This document shows positions 8,217 through 17,273 of a DNA stretch of 64,000 nt, piece after piece; position 1 is the stretch's first letter; every line of letters starts with the position of its first letter. Below the pieces are notes generated by a model. The model was not told the origin of the DNA and did no database searches. It saw only the letters and a list, made by a program, of their open reading frames with translations. Where the stretch lies: contig NZ_JBPAXY010000004.1 of NCBI RefSeq assembly GCF_050897975.1, positions 1 to 64,000 on the forward strand, written 5' to 3'. The stretch comes from Pseudooceanicola sp050897975. Lineage in GTDB: Bacteria; Pseudomonadota; Alphaproteobacteria; Rhodobacterales; Rhodobacteraceae. Position numbers and translations under genes: made by a program.

Positions 8217-9533
8217 TCATGAGGCCTCCAGCGCGCGGCGGTATTCGCGCCGGTCCTGCCAGCGGTAGTAGGCAACGGCGGCGGGCAGGAACCAGGGCGT
8301 GCCGTTATAGAAGGGCTGGCTGCCGTGGGGCAGCCCGTCGAAGGCGGTTTGCCCCTCGGCCAGGCCCAGCACCTTCTGGCCGACGCGCATCCCCAGATAG
8401 CTGGCCATCGACACGCCAGAGCCGCAGTAGCCCAGGGCGTAATGCACGCCGTCGTGAGTGCCGGTATGGGCCAGGTCATCGAAGCTGTAGGCGACCTTGC
8501 CGGACCAGGAATGGGTGATGGCGCGCCCTTCCAGCTGCGGGAAGATGCGGATCATGTTGTGATAGAGCAGCGGTCCGCTTTGCGCGGTGTCGGTCTCCCG
8601 GGCCGAGACGCGGCCGCCAAACAGGATGCGCCGCCGGTCGGGCGAGGCGCGGTAGTAATACAGCACCTTGCAGGTGTCGCTGGCGATGCGGTCAGTGGGG
8701 AACAGCTCGTCCACCAGGGACACGGGCAGCTCCTCGGTGGCGATGACATAGCTGCCGATGGGGATCACCCGGCGGCGCAGCCAGGGCGAGACTGCGCCGG
8801 TATAGCCATTGGTGGCGACTACCACGTCGCGGGCCTCGACAACGCCCTTTTCGGTGCGTACGCGGAAGCCCTGGCCGGTCTTTTCGATGCCCAGGGCGGC
8901 GCAATGGGGCAGGACGTCGACGCCGAGGGCCAACACGCTGTTCAGGAAGGCGCGGTGCAGCCGCGCCGGGTTGACCGAGCAATGGTCGGAAAAGACCACC
9001 CCGCCGAAATAGGCATCGGTGCCCAGCTCGCGGCGCTGTTCGGCGCGCGGCACGGCGAAAGAGGGAATGCCCTCTTCGCGGCTCATCAGCGCGGCGTCGC
9101 GCACCAGGGTTTCGTATTGGGCGGGGGAATGGGCCGCATGGAACCGGCCCGAGCGGCGGAAATCGCAGTCGAAGCCTTCGCCCTCGACCACCGAGCCCAG
9201 CCAGTCCAGGGCGCGCTTGCCCTCTTCGCGGATCGCGCGGGCGGTCTGGGCGCCAAACTTCGCCGTCAGCTCGGCCAGGGTCGGTTTGACGCTGGTGCTG
9301 ATCTGGCCGCCGTTGCGGGTCGAGCAGCCGAAACCGGCATCGCCCGCGTCCAGCACCAGGGTGCTGCGCCCGGCGGCGGCGGTGATGCGCGCGGCGTTCA
9401 GGCCCGTATAGCCCGATCCGATGATCACCACATCCGCAGCGCGCGGCAGGGCGGTGGCCAGCTGCGGCATCGGGCCCAGGGTGTCCTGCCAATAGGGGGT
9501 CTGCTTGATGTCAGGCCGGATCTTGTCAGCCAT
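8217..9533 (-). CDS. FAD-dependent oxidoreductase (PuuB/OrdL-like)
   Basis: A 438-residue DAO-family flavoprotein. It has ADVVIIGSGYTGLNAAR near residue 40 for FAD binding, the signature GFGCSTRNGGQIS, and a C-terminal GYCGSGVSMASYLG. A second, in-frame ATG lies 12 nt upstream, but the ATG at 9531-9533 (MADKIRPD) has GGAGG spaced 6 nt ahead and is preferred. PuuB/OrdL-type enzymes oxidise gamma-glutamylputrescine or related amines; the substrate here is unknown. It is the first gene of the leftward operon, about 100 nt downstream of the mocR-type gene, with an operator-like sequence in between. Confidence 0.9.
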   Translation of the reverse strand: MADKIRPDIKQTPYWQDTLGPMPQLATALPRAADVVIIGSGYTGLNAARITAAAGRSTLVLDAGDAGFGCSTRNGGQISTSVKPTLAELTAKFGAQTARAIREEGKRALDWLGSVVEGEGFDCDFRRSGRFHAAHSPAQYETLVRDAALMSREEGIPSFAVPRAEQRRELGTDAYFGGVVFSDHCSVNPARLHRAFLNSVLALGVDVLPHCAALGIEKTGQGFRVRTEKGVVEARDVVVATNGYTGAVSPWLRRRVIPIGSYVIATEELPVSLVDELFPTDRIASDTCKVLYYYRASPDRRRILFGGRVSARETDTAQSGPLLYHNMIRIFPQLEGRAITHSWSGKVAYSFDDLAHTGTHDGVHYALGYCGSGVSMASYLGMRVGQKVLGLAEGQTAFDGLPHGSQPFYNGTPWFLPAAVAYYRWQDRREYRRALEAS

Positions 9534-9635
9534 CGGGTCCTCCATGAACGGCGGGCACCACGGCGGATGGGTGGCGGCCCTGCGAAACGCTATGTCAGGA
9601 TTGGCATAGGCTTCATATCCAATCTGACAAAACGA

Positions 9636-11126
9636 TCAGACCAATTTATTCCGCAGGGCGGGCAGGTCGCGGATCTGCTCGATTCCCGCCACGATGTCTT
9701 CGGGCGTGGCGCTGCCGAAACCGAAGACCAGGCCGGATTGCGGGATCGGCTCCAGGCAATAGCGGCCCAGGGGCGCCAGGGTGACCCCGCGCTCGGCCGC
9801 CTGGGCCACCACAAGGTTCTCGTCGATGCCCGGCGCCAGGAAGGCCGGCGTGTGAAAGCCGCTGGTGGTTTCGGCCACGCGCAGCGTGTCGGGCAGGCTG
9901 CGCGCCGCCTCCATCAGTGCGGCGTAGCGCGCCTTGTAAAGGCGCCGCATCAGGCGGATATGGGCGGCGAAATGCCCCTCGTCCATGAAATCGGCGACGA
10001 TGGCCTGGGTGGCGGTCGACGGCCCGCTGGCCCAGGCGGTAAAGGCCGCGTCGAAGGTGGCCACCATGCGTTCCGGCACCAGCACATAGCCCAGACGCAG
10101 CGAGGGAAAGAGCGTCTTGGAAAAGGTGCCGACGTAAAGGACCCGCCCGCTGCCGTCGATGCCGCGCAGGGCGGGCTGGGGCGTGTTGCCATAGTGGAAC
10201 TCGCCGTCGTAATCGTCTTCGATGATCAGCGCCTGGGCCTCTTCCGCGGCCTTCAGCAGCTCCAGCCGCCGTTGCAGGGACATGACATGCCCCAGGGGTT
10301 GCTGATGCGAGGGCGTGACGAAAGCCAGCCGGAAATGCGGCGCGCGGGCCAGTCCGTCCTTCACGTCAAGCCCTTGATCATCCACGGAAACAGGCACCAG
10401 CTCTGCCCCTTCGGACAGAAGCGCGTTGCGCGCGCCAGAGGCGCCGGGGTTCTCCATCCACACCCGGTCGCCCGAATTCAGGAACAGCCGCCCGATCAGC
10501 GAGAAGGCGTGTTGCGCGCCCGAGGTGATGAAGATCTGATCGGCGTGGCACTGAATCCCCTTCAGCGTCGAGAGGTGCGAGGCGATGGCCCGGCGCAGCG
10601 CCTCCAGCCCCTTGGGCTGGCCATAGCCCATGATGTCGCCCCGCTCGCCGCGCAGGTGCCGGGCCGAGATCCGCGCCCAGTGCGACATCGGGAAGGCGTC
10701 GAAGGCGGGCAGGGCGGAAACGAAGGCCCCGGCGCGGTGGGGCAGCCAGCTGCGCTGCGCATAATCCCGTTCGGCATGGTTGATCGTGTAGGACAGGCGC
10801 GGCGGGGTCTGCGGCTGCGCGGCCTCGGGGCCTTGCGCGGGGGGCGGCGTCTGACTGGCCAGGGTGTCGCTGACATAGGTGCCCGCGCCGACGCGCGAGA
10901 CCAGCATCCCTTCGGCCACCAGCCGGTCGATGGCATCAATCACCGTGGTCCGCGACACCCCCACCTCGCGCGCCAGGGTCCGCGTCGCGGGCAGCCTCTC
11001 GCCCGGGCGCAGCCCGCCGCCCAGCACCAGCGCGCGCAGCGCCATGTAAAGCTGCACGCCGACGCTTTTCTTCGAGCTGCGATCCAGCTGGATCGACGAG
11101 AGCAGGGCGCCAGCGGCCTGTTTCAT
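9636..11126 (-). CDS. MocR/GabR-type transcription regulator
   Basis: A 496-residue chimeric regulator. An N-terminal GntR winged helix (residues about 10-75: SVGVQLYMALRALVLGGGLRPGERLPATRTLAREVGVSR...) is joined by a Pro/Gln-rich linker to a class I aminotransferase-like domain. The PLP-binding lysine sits in GTFSKTLFPSLRLGY, preceded by IIEDDYDGEF. MocR proteins bind PLP plus an amine or amino acid and usually regulate a nearby catabolic operon and themselves. The frame is open 56 codons further upstream, but the ATG at 11124-11126 gives the normal domain start. It lies between the leftward amine operon and the divergent enolase-superfamily/aldehyde dehydrogenase pair, so it probably controls both. 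Confidence 0.93.
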   Translation of the reverse strand: MKQAAGALLSSIQLDRSSKKSVGVQLYMALRALVLGGGLRPGERLPATRTLAREVGVSRTTVIDAIDRLVAEGMLVSRVGAGTYVSDTLASQTPPPAQGPEAAQPQTPPRLSYTINHAERDYAQRSWLPHRAGAFVSALPAFDAFPMSHWARISARHLRGERGDIMGYGQPKGLEALRRAIASHLSTLKGIQCHADQIFITSGAQHAFSLIGRLFLNSGDRVWMENPGASGARNALLSEGAELVPVSVDDQGLDVKDGLARAPHFRLAFVTPSHQQPLGHVMSLQRRLELLKAAEEAQALIIEDDYDGEFHYGNTPQPALRGIDGSGRVLYVGTFSKTLFPSLRLGYVLVPERMVATFDAAFTAWASGPSTATQAIVADFMDEGHFAAHIRLMRRLYKARYAALMEAARSLPDTLRVAETTSGFHTPAFLAPGIDENLVVAQAAERGVTLAPLGRYCLEPIPQSGLVFGFGSATPEDIVAGIEQIRDLPALRNKLV

Positions 11127-11141
11127 GCGAAGGGTCCCGAT

Positions 11142-11189
11142 AATTGGTCTACTAAGGTTGCGAAAATGGATATGTCGAGTCCACCAATT
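11142..11189. promoter_or_regulatory. inverted AATTGGTNNACT pair, probable MocR operator
   Basis: AATTGGTCTACT at 11142-11153 and its inverted copy AGTCCACCAATT at 11178-11189 (reverse complement AATTGGTGGACT) lie in the divergent promoter region, just upstream of the mocR-type start. Ten of 12 positions agree and the centres are 36 bp apart. The placement suits an operator for the adjacent regulator. A related AATTGGTCTGA (on the minus strand) lies at 9636-9646, upstream of the FAD oxidase gene, overlapping the regulator's last codons. Confidence 0.55.
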
Positions 11190-11235
11190 TTTCGCCAGTT
11201 TCGCCCTCAGTCCAGCAAGAAAGCACGGCCGAGAG

Positions 11236-12339
11236 ATGCGACTAGAGAAAATCGAGACCTTTTCGAACGAATTTATCTGCTTCGTGCGGGTCACGGCCGA
11301 AGGGGGCGCGCAGGGCTGGGGCCAGGTGGCGCCCTATAATGCCGATATCACCGCCCAGGTGCTGCACCGCCAGGTCGCGCCCTTCGCCCTGGGGCTGGAT
11401 TGCACGGATGTGGACGCGATGATGGATATCGTCCGCGACCGCGAGCACAAGTTCCCCGGCGCCTATCTGCGCCGCGCCATGGGCGGCGTCGATACCGCCA
11501 TCTGGGACATGCGCGGCAAGCTGGAGGGCAAGCCGGTCTGCGCGCTGATCGGCGGCACCCCCGGCCCCTTCCGCGCCTATGCCTCCTCGATGAAACGCGA
11601 CATCACGCCCCGGGACGAGGCCGACCGTTTCCTGCGTCTGCGCGATGCCCACGGCTTCGACGCCTTCAAGTTCCGCATCGGCGCCGAGGTGGGCCGCGAT
11701 CAGGACGAATGGCCGGGTCGGACAGAGGAAATCGTGCCGACGATCCGCCGTGCCCTGGGCGATGACGCCACGCTGCTGGTGGATGCCAACTCCTGCTATT
11801 CGCCCGCGAAGGCCATCGAAGTGGGCCGGATGCTGATCGACCACGGCATCAGCCATTACGAGGAACCCTGTCCCTATTGGGAATTCGAGCAGACCAAGCA
11901 GGTCACCGACGCGTTGGCAATCGACGTGACCGGCGGCGAGCAGGACTGCATGATCGCCAACTGGAAGGGGATGATCGACGGCCGCATCGTCGACGTGCTG
12001 CAACCGGATGTCCTCTATCTGGGCGGCATTGCCCGCACCCTGCGGGTGGCCAAGCTGGCCGAGGCGGCGGGGATGCCCGTCACCCCCCATGCGGCCAACC
12101 TGTCGATGGTGACGATCTTCACCATGCACCTGCTGCGCGCCATTCCCAATGCCGGGAAGTACCTGGAATTCTCGATCGAGGGGCTGGACTACTACCCCTG
12201 GCAGGATGACCTGTTCCTGAACGATCCCTACCAGATCACCGATGGCCAGGCCCTGGTCACCGACGCGCCCGGCTGGGGGGTGGAAATCAACCCCGAATGG
12301 CTGGCGAAATCCACCTATCAGGCAAGCGAGCTGGGCTGA
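11236..12339 (+). CDS. mandelate racemase/muconate lactonizing-type enzyme
   Basis: A 367-residue enolase-superfamily protein, usual length. Metal ligands fit D183 (VDAN), E209 (YEEP) and E235 (GGEQ). One acid/base site is K145 in FKFRIG, that is a K-x-R rather than the usual K-x-K. The other is H285 (VTPHAAN) with D258 (QPD), the D-H dyad of the mandelate racemase subgroup. These residues fit alpha-proton abstraction from a carboxylate (racemase, epimerase or dehydratase). The ATG at 11236 follows GAGAG and opens the normal N-terminus. The aldehyde dehydrogenase gene starts 4 nt after its stop. The substrate is unknown; linkage to an amine importer and flavin oxidases suggests a hydroxy or amino acid derivative. 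Confidence 0.9.
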   Translation: MRLEKIETFSNEFICFVRVTAEGGAQGWGQVAPYNADITAQVLHRQVAPFALGLDCTDVDAMMDIVRDREHKFPGAYLRRAMGGVDTAIWDMRGKLEGKPVCALIGGTPGPFRAYASSMKRDITPRDEADRFLRLRDAHGFDAFKFRIGAEVGRDQDEWPGRTEEIVPTIRRALGDDATLLVDANSCYSPAKAIEVGRMLIDHGISHYEEPCPYWEFEQTKQVTDALAIDVTGGEQDCMIANWKGMIDGRIVDVLQPDVLYLGGIARTLRVAKLAEAAGMPVTPHAANLSMVTIFTMHLLRAIPNAGKYLEFSIEGLDYYPWQDDLFLNDPYQITDGQALVTDAPGWGVEINPEWLAKSTYQASELG

Positions 12340-12343
12340 CATC

Positions 12344-13819
12344 ATGAACATCGACGCCATCCTGTCCGGCGCGGAAACGCCCGCGCTGCCCGAGGGACAT
12401 TTCATTTCCGGCGCCTTTACCGGCCTGGGCCCCGACGTGCTGGAAAGCTTCGACGCCGGGCGCGGCCAGGCCTTCGGGCGCTTCGCCAATGGCAGCGCCG
12501 AGGATGTAGACCGCGCCGTCCTGGACGCCCGCCGCGCCTTCCGCGACACCTGGCGCCACACGGCCCCCGCCGACCGGGGCCGCATCCTGATGCGCGCCGC
12601 CATGCTGATCCGCTCGCGGGCCGAGGATCTGGCGCTGGTGGAATGCCTGGACAGCGGCAAGCCCATTTCCGAGGCGCGCGGCGACGTGGGGGGCGCGGCC
12701 CGGGCGTTCGAATATTACGCCGGGGCCTGCGACAAGTTGCAGGGGGATACCTTCCCGCTGCCGCGCGGCTACCTGGGCTATAGCCAATACGAACCCGTGG
12801 GCGTCACCGCCCATGTGATTCCCTGGAACTTCCCCATCTCGACCGCCGCGCGCGGGATCGCCCCCGCACTGGCCGCTGGCTGCGCGGTGGTGGCCAAGCC
12901 AGCCGAGCAGACTCCCTTCTCGGCCCTGATGCTGGCGGGGATTCTTTACGAGGCGGGCCTGCCCGCCGGGGTCTGTAACGTGGTCACCGGCCTGGGCCGC
13001 GACACCGGGGCGGCGCTGGTGGCGCACCCTCAGGTCGACCAGATCACCTTCACCGGCTCGGTCGGCACCGGCCAGACGGTGATGCGGGCCGCCGCTGACA
13101 ATGTGACCCGGCTGGTGCTGGAACTGGGCGGCAAGTCGCCCGTGGTGGTGCTGGACGATTGCGATCAGGATCAGGCCATCGAGGGCGTGCTGGGCGCGAT
13201 CTATGAACATGCGGGCCAGGTCTGCTCGGCCGGGTCGCGGCTGGTGATCGAACGGGGCATCCATGATCAATTCGTCGAACGGCTGAGCCAGCGGGCGGCG
13301 CAACTGTCCATCGGTCACGGGCTGCGCGATCCGAAGCTGGGGCCGGTGAACTCGCCCGAACAGCTGGAGAAGATCGGCGGCTTCGTCGACCGCGCCCGGG
13401 CGCGCGGCGCCGAGGTGCTGACCGGCGGCGCGGCGACCGCAGACCCCGAAACCGGCGCGGGCTGGTTCTATCAGCCCACGATCATTGCCGACCGCCCGCG
13501 CGATGACGAACTGGTGCAGGAAGAGATCTTCGGCCCCGTCCTGACGGTGCAGATCGCCGAGGATGCGGAACACGCCCTGGCCCTGGCCGATGACAGCCAG
13601 TTCGGCCTGGTCGCGGGTCTTTATACCGGCGACATCACCGCAGGGCTGCGCCTGGCGCGGGATCTGGACGTGGGCCAGGTCTTCATCAACGAGTATTTTG
13701 CCGGCGGGATCGAGGTGCCTTTCGGCGGCAACCGGATGTCCGGGTTCGGTCGCGAAAAGGGGCTGGAAGGGATGAAGAGCTATACCAAGCTGAAAAGCGT
13801 CGTGGCGAAGATCGACTGA
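12344..13819 (+). CDS. NAD(P)-dependent aldehyde dehydrogenase (BetB-like)
   Basis: A 491-residue ALDH-superfamily enzyme. It shows PWNFPISTAARGIAPALAAGCAVVAKPAEQTP (cofactor lysine present), FTGSVGTG, LELGGKSP with the general-base Glu, and the catalytic Cys in GQVCSAGSR. The closest resemblance is to betaine-aldehyde and aminoaldehyde dehydrogenases. The ATG at 12344 follows the enolase-superfamily gene by 4 nt. It would oxidise an aldehyde formed by the FAD or GMC oxidases of this island to the acid. Exact substrate unknown. Confidence 0.93.
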   Translation: MNIDAILSGAETPALPEGHFISGAFTGLGPDVLESFDAGRGQAFGRFANGSAEDVDRAVLDARRAFRDTWRHTAPADRGRILMRAAMLIRSRAEDLALVECLDSGKPISEARGDVGGAARAFEYYAGACDKLQGDTFPLPRGYLGYSQYEPVGVTAHVIPWNFPISTAARGIAPALAAGCAVVAKPAEQTPFSALMLAGILYEAGLPAGVCNVVTGLGRDTGAALVAHPQVDQITFTGSVGTGQTVMRAAADNVTRLVLELGGKSPVVVLDDCDQDQAIEGVLGAIYEHAGQVCSAGSRLVIERGIHDQFVERLSQRAAQLSIGHGLRDPKLGPVNSPEQLEKIGGFVDRARARGAEVLTGGAATADPETGAGWFYQPTIIADRPRDDELVQEEIFGPVLTVQIAEDAEHALALADDSQFGLVAGLYTGDITAGLRLARDLDVGQVFINEYFAGGIEVPFGGNRMSGFGREKGLEGMKSYTKLKSVVAKID

Positions 13820-14231
13820 GGGCCGTCCGGGCGGCGCGGCGAATCAATTTCGCCCGCTGATTCGCCCGGGCCTCCGCATGTTAGCGCCCTGACAGCCTTG
13901 CGCTTTTCCGTTTGGTATACGTCGGTGCACGAAATCTGCCCCGTCTGATGCGGCAATCTGTCGGCCTCCCGAGCCGCGCAGCCCCAGTGGGCCGCGCGGC
14001 TTTTGCTGTCGTCGCGGAAGGCTAAACGCCTGACCTGCTTGAACTTCAGTTGCAGGTGTCAACAAATTCACAGATTGACTGGATCTCTGGGAAATAAATT
14101 TACAGAGAAAAGTAGCATTTACAAAACACTAGAAAGAACTTTTCCGTTTCGTTATCCCTTTGTTGACGTCCCTATGCCTGCGCCAAGAGGAGGCCGCGGC
14201 ATACGGATCACAAGCAGAGGGAGGAGACCCG
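13820..14231. other. intergenic region before acs
   Basis: A 9-bp perfect inverted repeat, GGCGAATCA (13838-13846) with TGATTCGCC (13858-13866), follows the aldehyde dehydrogenase gene and may end that transcript, although no T-run follows. The segment 14050-14170 is unusually AT-rich for this window and contains two ATTTACA copies at 14098-14104 and 14117-14123. It is the likely promoter and control region of acs. I cannot assign -35/-10 boxes with confidence. Confidence 0.5.
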
Positions 14232-16196
14232 ATGAACGTCGCAATGCCCGCAAGCGGGGTTGTCCCGCCGTCCAAAGAGTTCGTGGCCCAGGCCAATGTC
14301 GATCTGGCCACCTACGACGCGATGTACGAGCGTTCCGTCACCGACCCCGAAGGGTTCTGGGCCGAACAGGCCGAGCGTCTGGACTGGGTCACCCGCCCGA
14401 CGACCATCAAGAACACCTGCTTCGATTTCGGCCGCGTCAGCATCAAGTGGTTCGAAGACGGCTATCTGAACGTCGCCGTCAACTGCATCGACCGGCATCT
14501 GGCCACCCGCGGCGATCAGACCGCGATCCTGTTCGAACCCGATGACCCCGAGGCGCCTGCCCAGCACATTACCTACAACGAGCTGTCGGACAAGGTGAAC
14601 CGCATGGCCAACGTCCTGCTGAGCCAGGGCGTGATGCGCGGCGACCGGGTGGTGATCTATCTGCCGATGATCCCCGAGGCCGCCTATGCCATGCTGGCCT
14701 GCGCGCGGATCGGCGCCATCCATTCCGTGGTCTTCGCGGGCTTCAGCCCCGATGCCCTGGCCAACCGGGTCAACGACTGCGGCGCCAAGATCGTCATCAC
14801 CGCCGACACCGCCCCCCGGGGCGGCCGCCGGACGCCGCTGAAATCCAATGCCGACGCGGCGCTGCTGCACTGCTCGGACAAGGTGCGCTGCCTGGTGGTG
14901 AAACACACCGGCGACCAGACCAGCTGGATCGACGGGCGCGATGTGGACCTGAACTACCTCATGTCCCATGCCGCGCCGGATTGCCCGCCGCGCCCGATGA
15001 ATGCCGAGGATCCGCTGTTCATCCTCTACACCTCCGGCTCGACCGGCAAACCCAAGGGCGTTGTGCATACCTCGGGCGGCTATCTGACCTATGCGGCGCT
15101 GACCCATGAGGTGGTCTTCGACTACCACGAGGGCGACGTTTACTGGTGCACCGCCGATGTGGGCTGGGTCACCGGCCATACCTATATCGTCTACGGCCCC
15201 CTGGCCAACGGCGCGACCACGGTGATGTTCGAAGGCGTGCCCACCTACCCCGACGCCAGCCGCTTCTGGCAGGTGGTGGAAAAGCACAAGGTGACGCAGT
15301 TCTACACCGCCCCGACCGCCCTGCGCGCGCTGATGGGCCAGGGCGACAGCTTCGTCGAGGGCTGCGACCTGTCCTCGCTCCGCCTGCTGGGCACTGTGGG
15401 CGAGCCGATCAACCCCGAGGCCTGGAACTGGTACAACGAGAAGGTCGGCCAGGGCCGCTGCCCCATCGTTGACACCTGGTGGCAGACCGAGACCGGCGGC
15501 CACCTGCTGACCCCGATCCCCGGGGCGCACGCGACCAAACCCGGCTCGGCCATGAAGCCCTTCTTCGGGGTGCAGACCGTGGTGCTGGACGCCACCACCG
15601 GCGAAGAGATCACCGAACGCCCCGCCGAGGGCGTGCTGGCCCTGAAGGACAGCTGGCCCGGCCAGATGCGCACCGTCTGGGGCGATCATGAACGGTTCGA
15701 GGCCACCTATTTCCAGCAGTACAAGGGCCATTACTTCTCGGGCGACGGCTGCCGCGCGGATGCCGATGGCGATCTGTGGATCACCGGCCGCGTCGATGAC
15801 GTGATCAACGTCTCGGGCCACCGCATGGGCACCGCCGAGGTCGAGTCGGCCCTGGTCGCGCACCACAAGGTCGCCGAGGCCGCCGTGGTCGGCTACCCCC
15901 ACGCGGTGAAGGGCCAGGGCATCTATTGCTACGTGACCCTGATGAACGGGGTCGAACCCTCGGACGAGCTGGTCAAGGAACTGCGCGGCTGGGTCCGCAA
16001 CGAGATTGGCCCGATCGCCAGCCCCGACCTGGTGCAATGGGCGCCGGGCCTGCCCAAGACCCGTTCGGGCAAGATCATGCGCCGCATCCTGCGCAAGATC
16101 GCCGAGAACGACTATGGCGCGCTGGGCGATACCTCGACCCTGGCCGACCCGTCGGTCGTCGACGATCTGATCGAAAACCGCATGAACCGCGACTGA
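14232..16196 (+). CDS. acs: acetate--CoA ligase
   Basis: A 654-residue AMP-forming acetyl-CoA synthetase, full length. Key motifs are the phosphate-binding YTSGSTGKPKG from residue 266, the DTWWQTETGG motif, SGDGCRADADGDLWITGRVDDVINVSGHRMG (adenylate/hinge region), and the C-terminal SGKIMRR with the acetylatable K614. It converts acetate, ATP and CoA to acetyl-CoA, AMP and PPi. The ATG at 14232 follows GAGGAG by 5 nt; an ATG 72 nt upstream lacks a conserved extension. It heads a rightward cluster with adenylate kinase, which can recycle the AMP, and an acetate-type symporter. Confidence 0.97.
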   Translation: MNVAMPASGVVPPSKEFVAQANVDLATYDAMYERSVTDPEGFWAEQAERLDWVTRPTTIKNTCFDFGRVSIKWFEDGYLNVAVNCIDRHLATRGDQTAILFEPDDPEAPAQHITYNELSDKVNRMANVLLSQGVMRGDRVVIYLPMIPEAAYAMLACARIGAIHSVVFAGFSPDALANRVNDCGAKIVITADTAPRGGRRTPLKSNADAALLHCSDKVRCLVVKHTGDQTSWIDGRDVDLNYLMSHAAPDCPPRPMNAEDPLFILYTSGSTGKPKGVVHTSGGYLTYAALTHEVVFDYHEGDVYWCTADVGWVTGHTYIVYGPLANGATTVMFEGVPTYPDASRFWQVVEKHKVTQFYTAPTALRALMGQGDSFVEGCDLSSLRLLGTVGEPINPEAWNWYNEKVGQGRCPIVDTWWQTETGGHLLTPIPGAHATKPGSAMKPFFGVQTVVLDATTGEEITERPAEGVLALKDSWPGQMRTVWGDHERFEATYFQQYKGHYFSGDGCRADADGDLWITGRVDDVINVSGHRMGTAEVESALVAHHKVAEAAVVGYPHAVKGQGIYCYVTLMNGVEPSDELVKELRGWVRNEIGPIASPDLVQWAPGLPKTRSGKIMRRILRKIAENDYGALGDTSTLADPSVVDDLIENRMNRD

Positions 16197-16217
16197 GCGG
16201 GCAAGGGAGGACTGGAT

Positions 16218-16910
16218 ATGGACGGACAAGGCCCCAATACCCCCGACGCGCCGCCCGTGGTGATCCTGCTGGGCCCGCCGGGCGCCGGCAAGGGTACCCA
16301 GGCGAGGCTGCTGGAACAGCGTTTCGGCCTGGTGCAGCTGTCGACCGGCGACCTGCTGCGCGACGCGGTGGCCCGCGGCACCGAGGCGGGCCAGGCGGCC
16401 AAGGCGGTGATGGATGCGGGCGGGCTGGTCTCGGACGAGATCGTGCTGGCGATCCTGACCGACCGGCTGGGCCAGCCGGACGTGGCGCAGGGCGTCATCC
16501 TGGATGGCTTCCCGCGCACCACTGGCCAGGCCCGGGCGCTGGATGATCTGCTGACGGCGCGCGCCGCCCGGGTCGATACCGCCATCTCGCTGGAGGTGGA
16601 CGACGCGGCCATGGTCGACCGGATCTCGGGCCGGTTCACCTGCAAGGGCTGCGGCGAGGGCTATCACGACCGGTTCAAGCCGACCAAGGCCGAGGGCGTC
16701 TGCGACGCCTGCGGCGGCACCGAGATGGTGCGCCGCGCCGATGACCGCCCCGAGACGGTGGCCGCCCGGCTGGAGGCCTACCACGTCCAGACCGCGCCCC
16801 TGGTCGCCTATTACGAGGCACGCGGCGCGCTGGACCGGGTCGATGCCATGCAGGACATCGCCGAGGTGTCGCGCCAGATGGCCCGGATCGCGGAACGCGT
16901 GACGGCCTGA
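16218..16910 (+). CDS. adk: adenylate kinase, zinc-LID type
   Basis: A 230-residue nucleoside monophosphate kinase. It has the P-loop GPPGAGKGT near residues 19-27, the AMP-binding region LSTGDLLRDAVARGT, LDGFPRT, and a LID with four cysteines at C142/C145 and C162/C165, which fits a structural zinc site. The reaction is ATP + AMP = 2 ADP. In many alphaproteobacteria an adk lies in the ribosomal protein operon, so this copy 22 nt after acs may be a paralogue dedicated to recycling the AMP made by acetate activation. GGGAGG precedes the ATG. Confidence 0.95.
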   Translation: MDGQGPNTPDAPPVVILLGPPGAGKGTQARLLEQRFGLVQLSTGDLLRDAVARGTEAGQAAKAVMDAGGLVSDEIVLAILTDRLGQPDVAQGVILDGFPRTTGQARALDDLLTARAARVDTAISLEVDDAAMVDRISGRFTCKGCGEGYHDRFKPTKAEGVCDACGGTEMVRRADDRPETVAARLEAYHVQTAPLVAYYEARGALDRVDAMQDIAEVSRQMARIAERVTA

Positions 16911-16988
16911 GCTATTCCCGGCCCCGGTCCGCGCCTGGCGCGGGCGGGGGTCATTTCAGAACGACTAACCCAATGGAGGAGGTGGGAA

Positions 16989-17267
16989 ATGTCACCCGAT
17001 ACCGGACGCGGCAACGCGTCGGACGGCAAGGCCTACTGGGCCGCAAACGTCCGCATCATCAAGATCAGCCTGATCATCTGGGCCCTCGTGTCCTTCGGCT
17101 TCGGCATCCTGCTGCGGCCGCTGATCTCTGGCATCCAGGTCGGGGGTTCCGACCTCGGCTTCTGGTTCGCCCAGCAGGGCTCCATCCTGGTCTTCCTGGC
17201 GATCATCTTCTTCTACGCGTGGAAGATGAACCGGCTCGACCGCGAATTCGGCGTCGAGGAGGAGTAA
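16989..17267 (+). CDS. sodium/substrate symporter small subunit (DUF4212)
   Basis: A 92-residue membrane protein with two transmembrane segments (about 22-43 and 58-75) and the family features YWAANVRIIKISLIIWALVSFGFGILL and FWFAQQGSILVFL. DUF4212 proteins are always found beside a large SSS-family symporter, and they are taken to be its small subunit. The large subunit starts 6 nt downstream. GGAGGAGG is just ahead of the ATG. Confidence 0.92.
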   Translation: MSPDTGRGNASDGKAYWAANVRIIKISLIIWALVSFGFGILLRPLISGIQVGGSDLGFWFAQQGSILVFLAIIFFYAWKMNRLDREFGVEEE

Positions 17268-17273
17268 GAGGCC

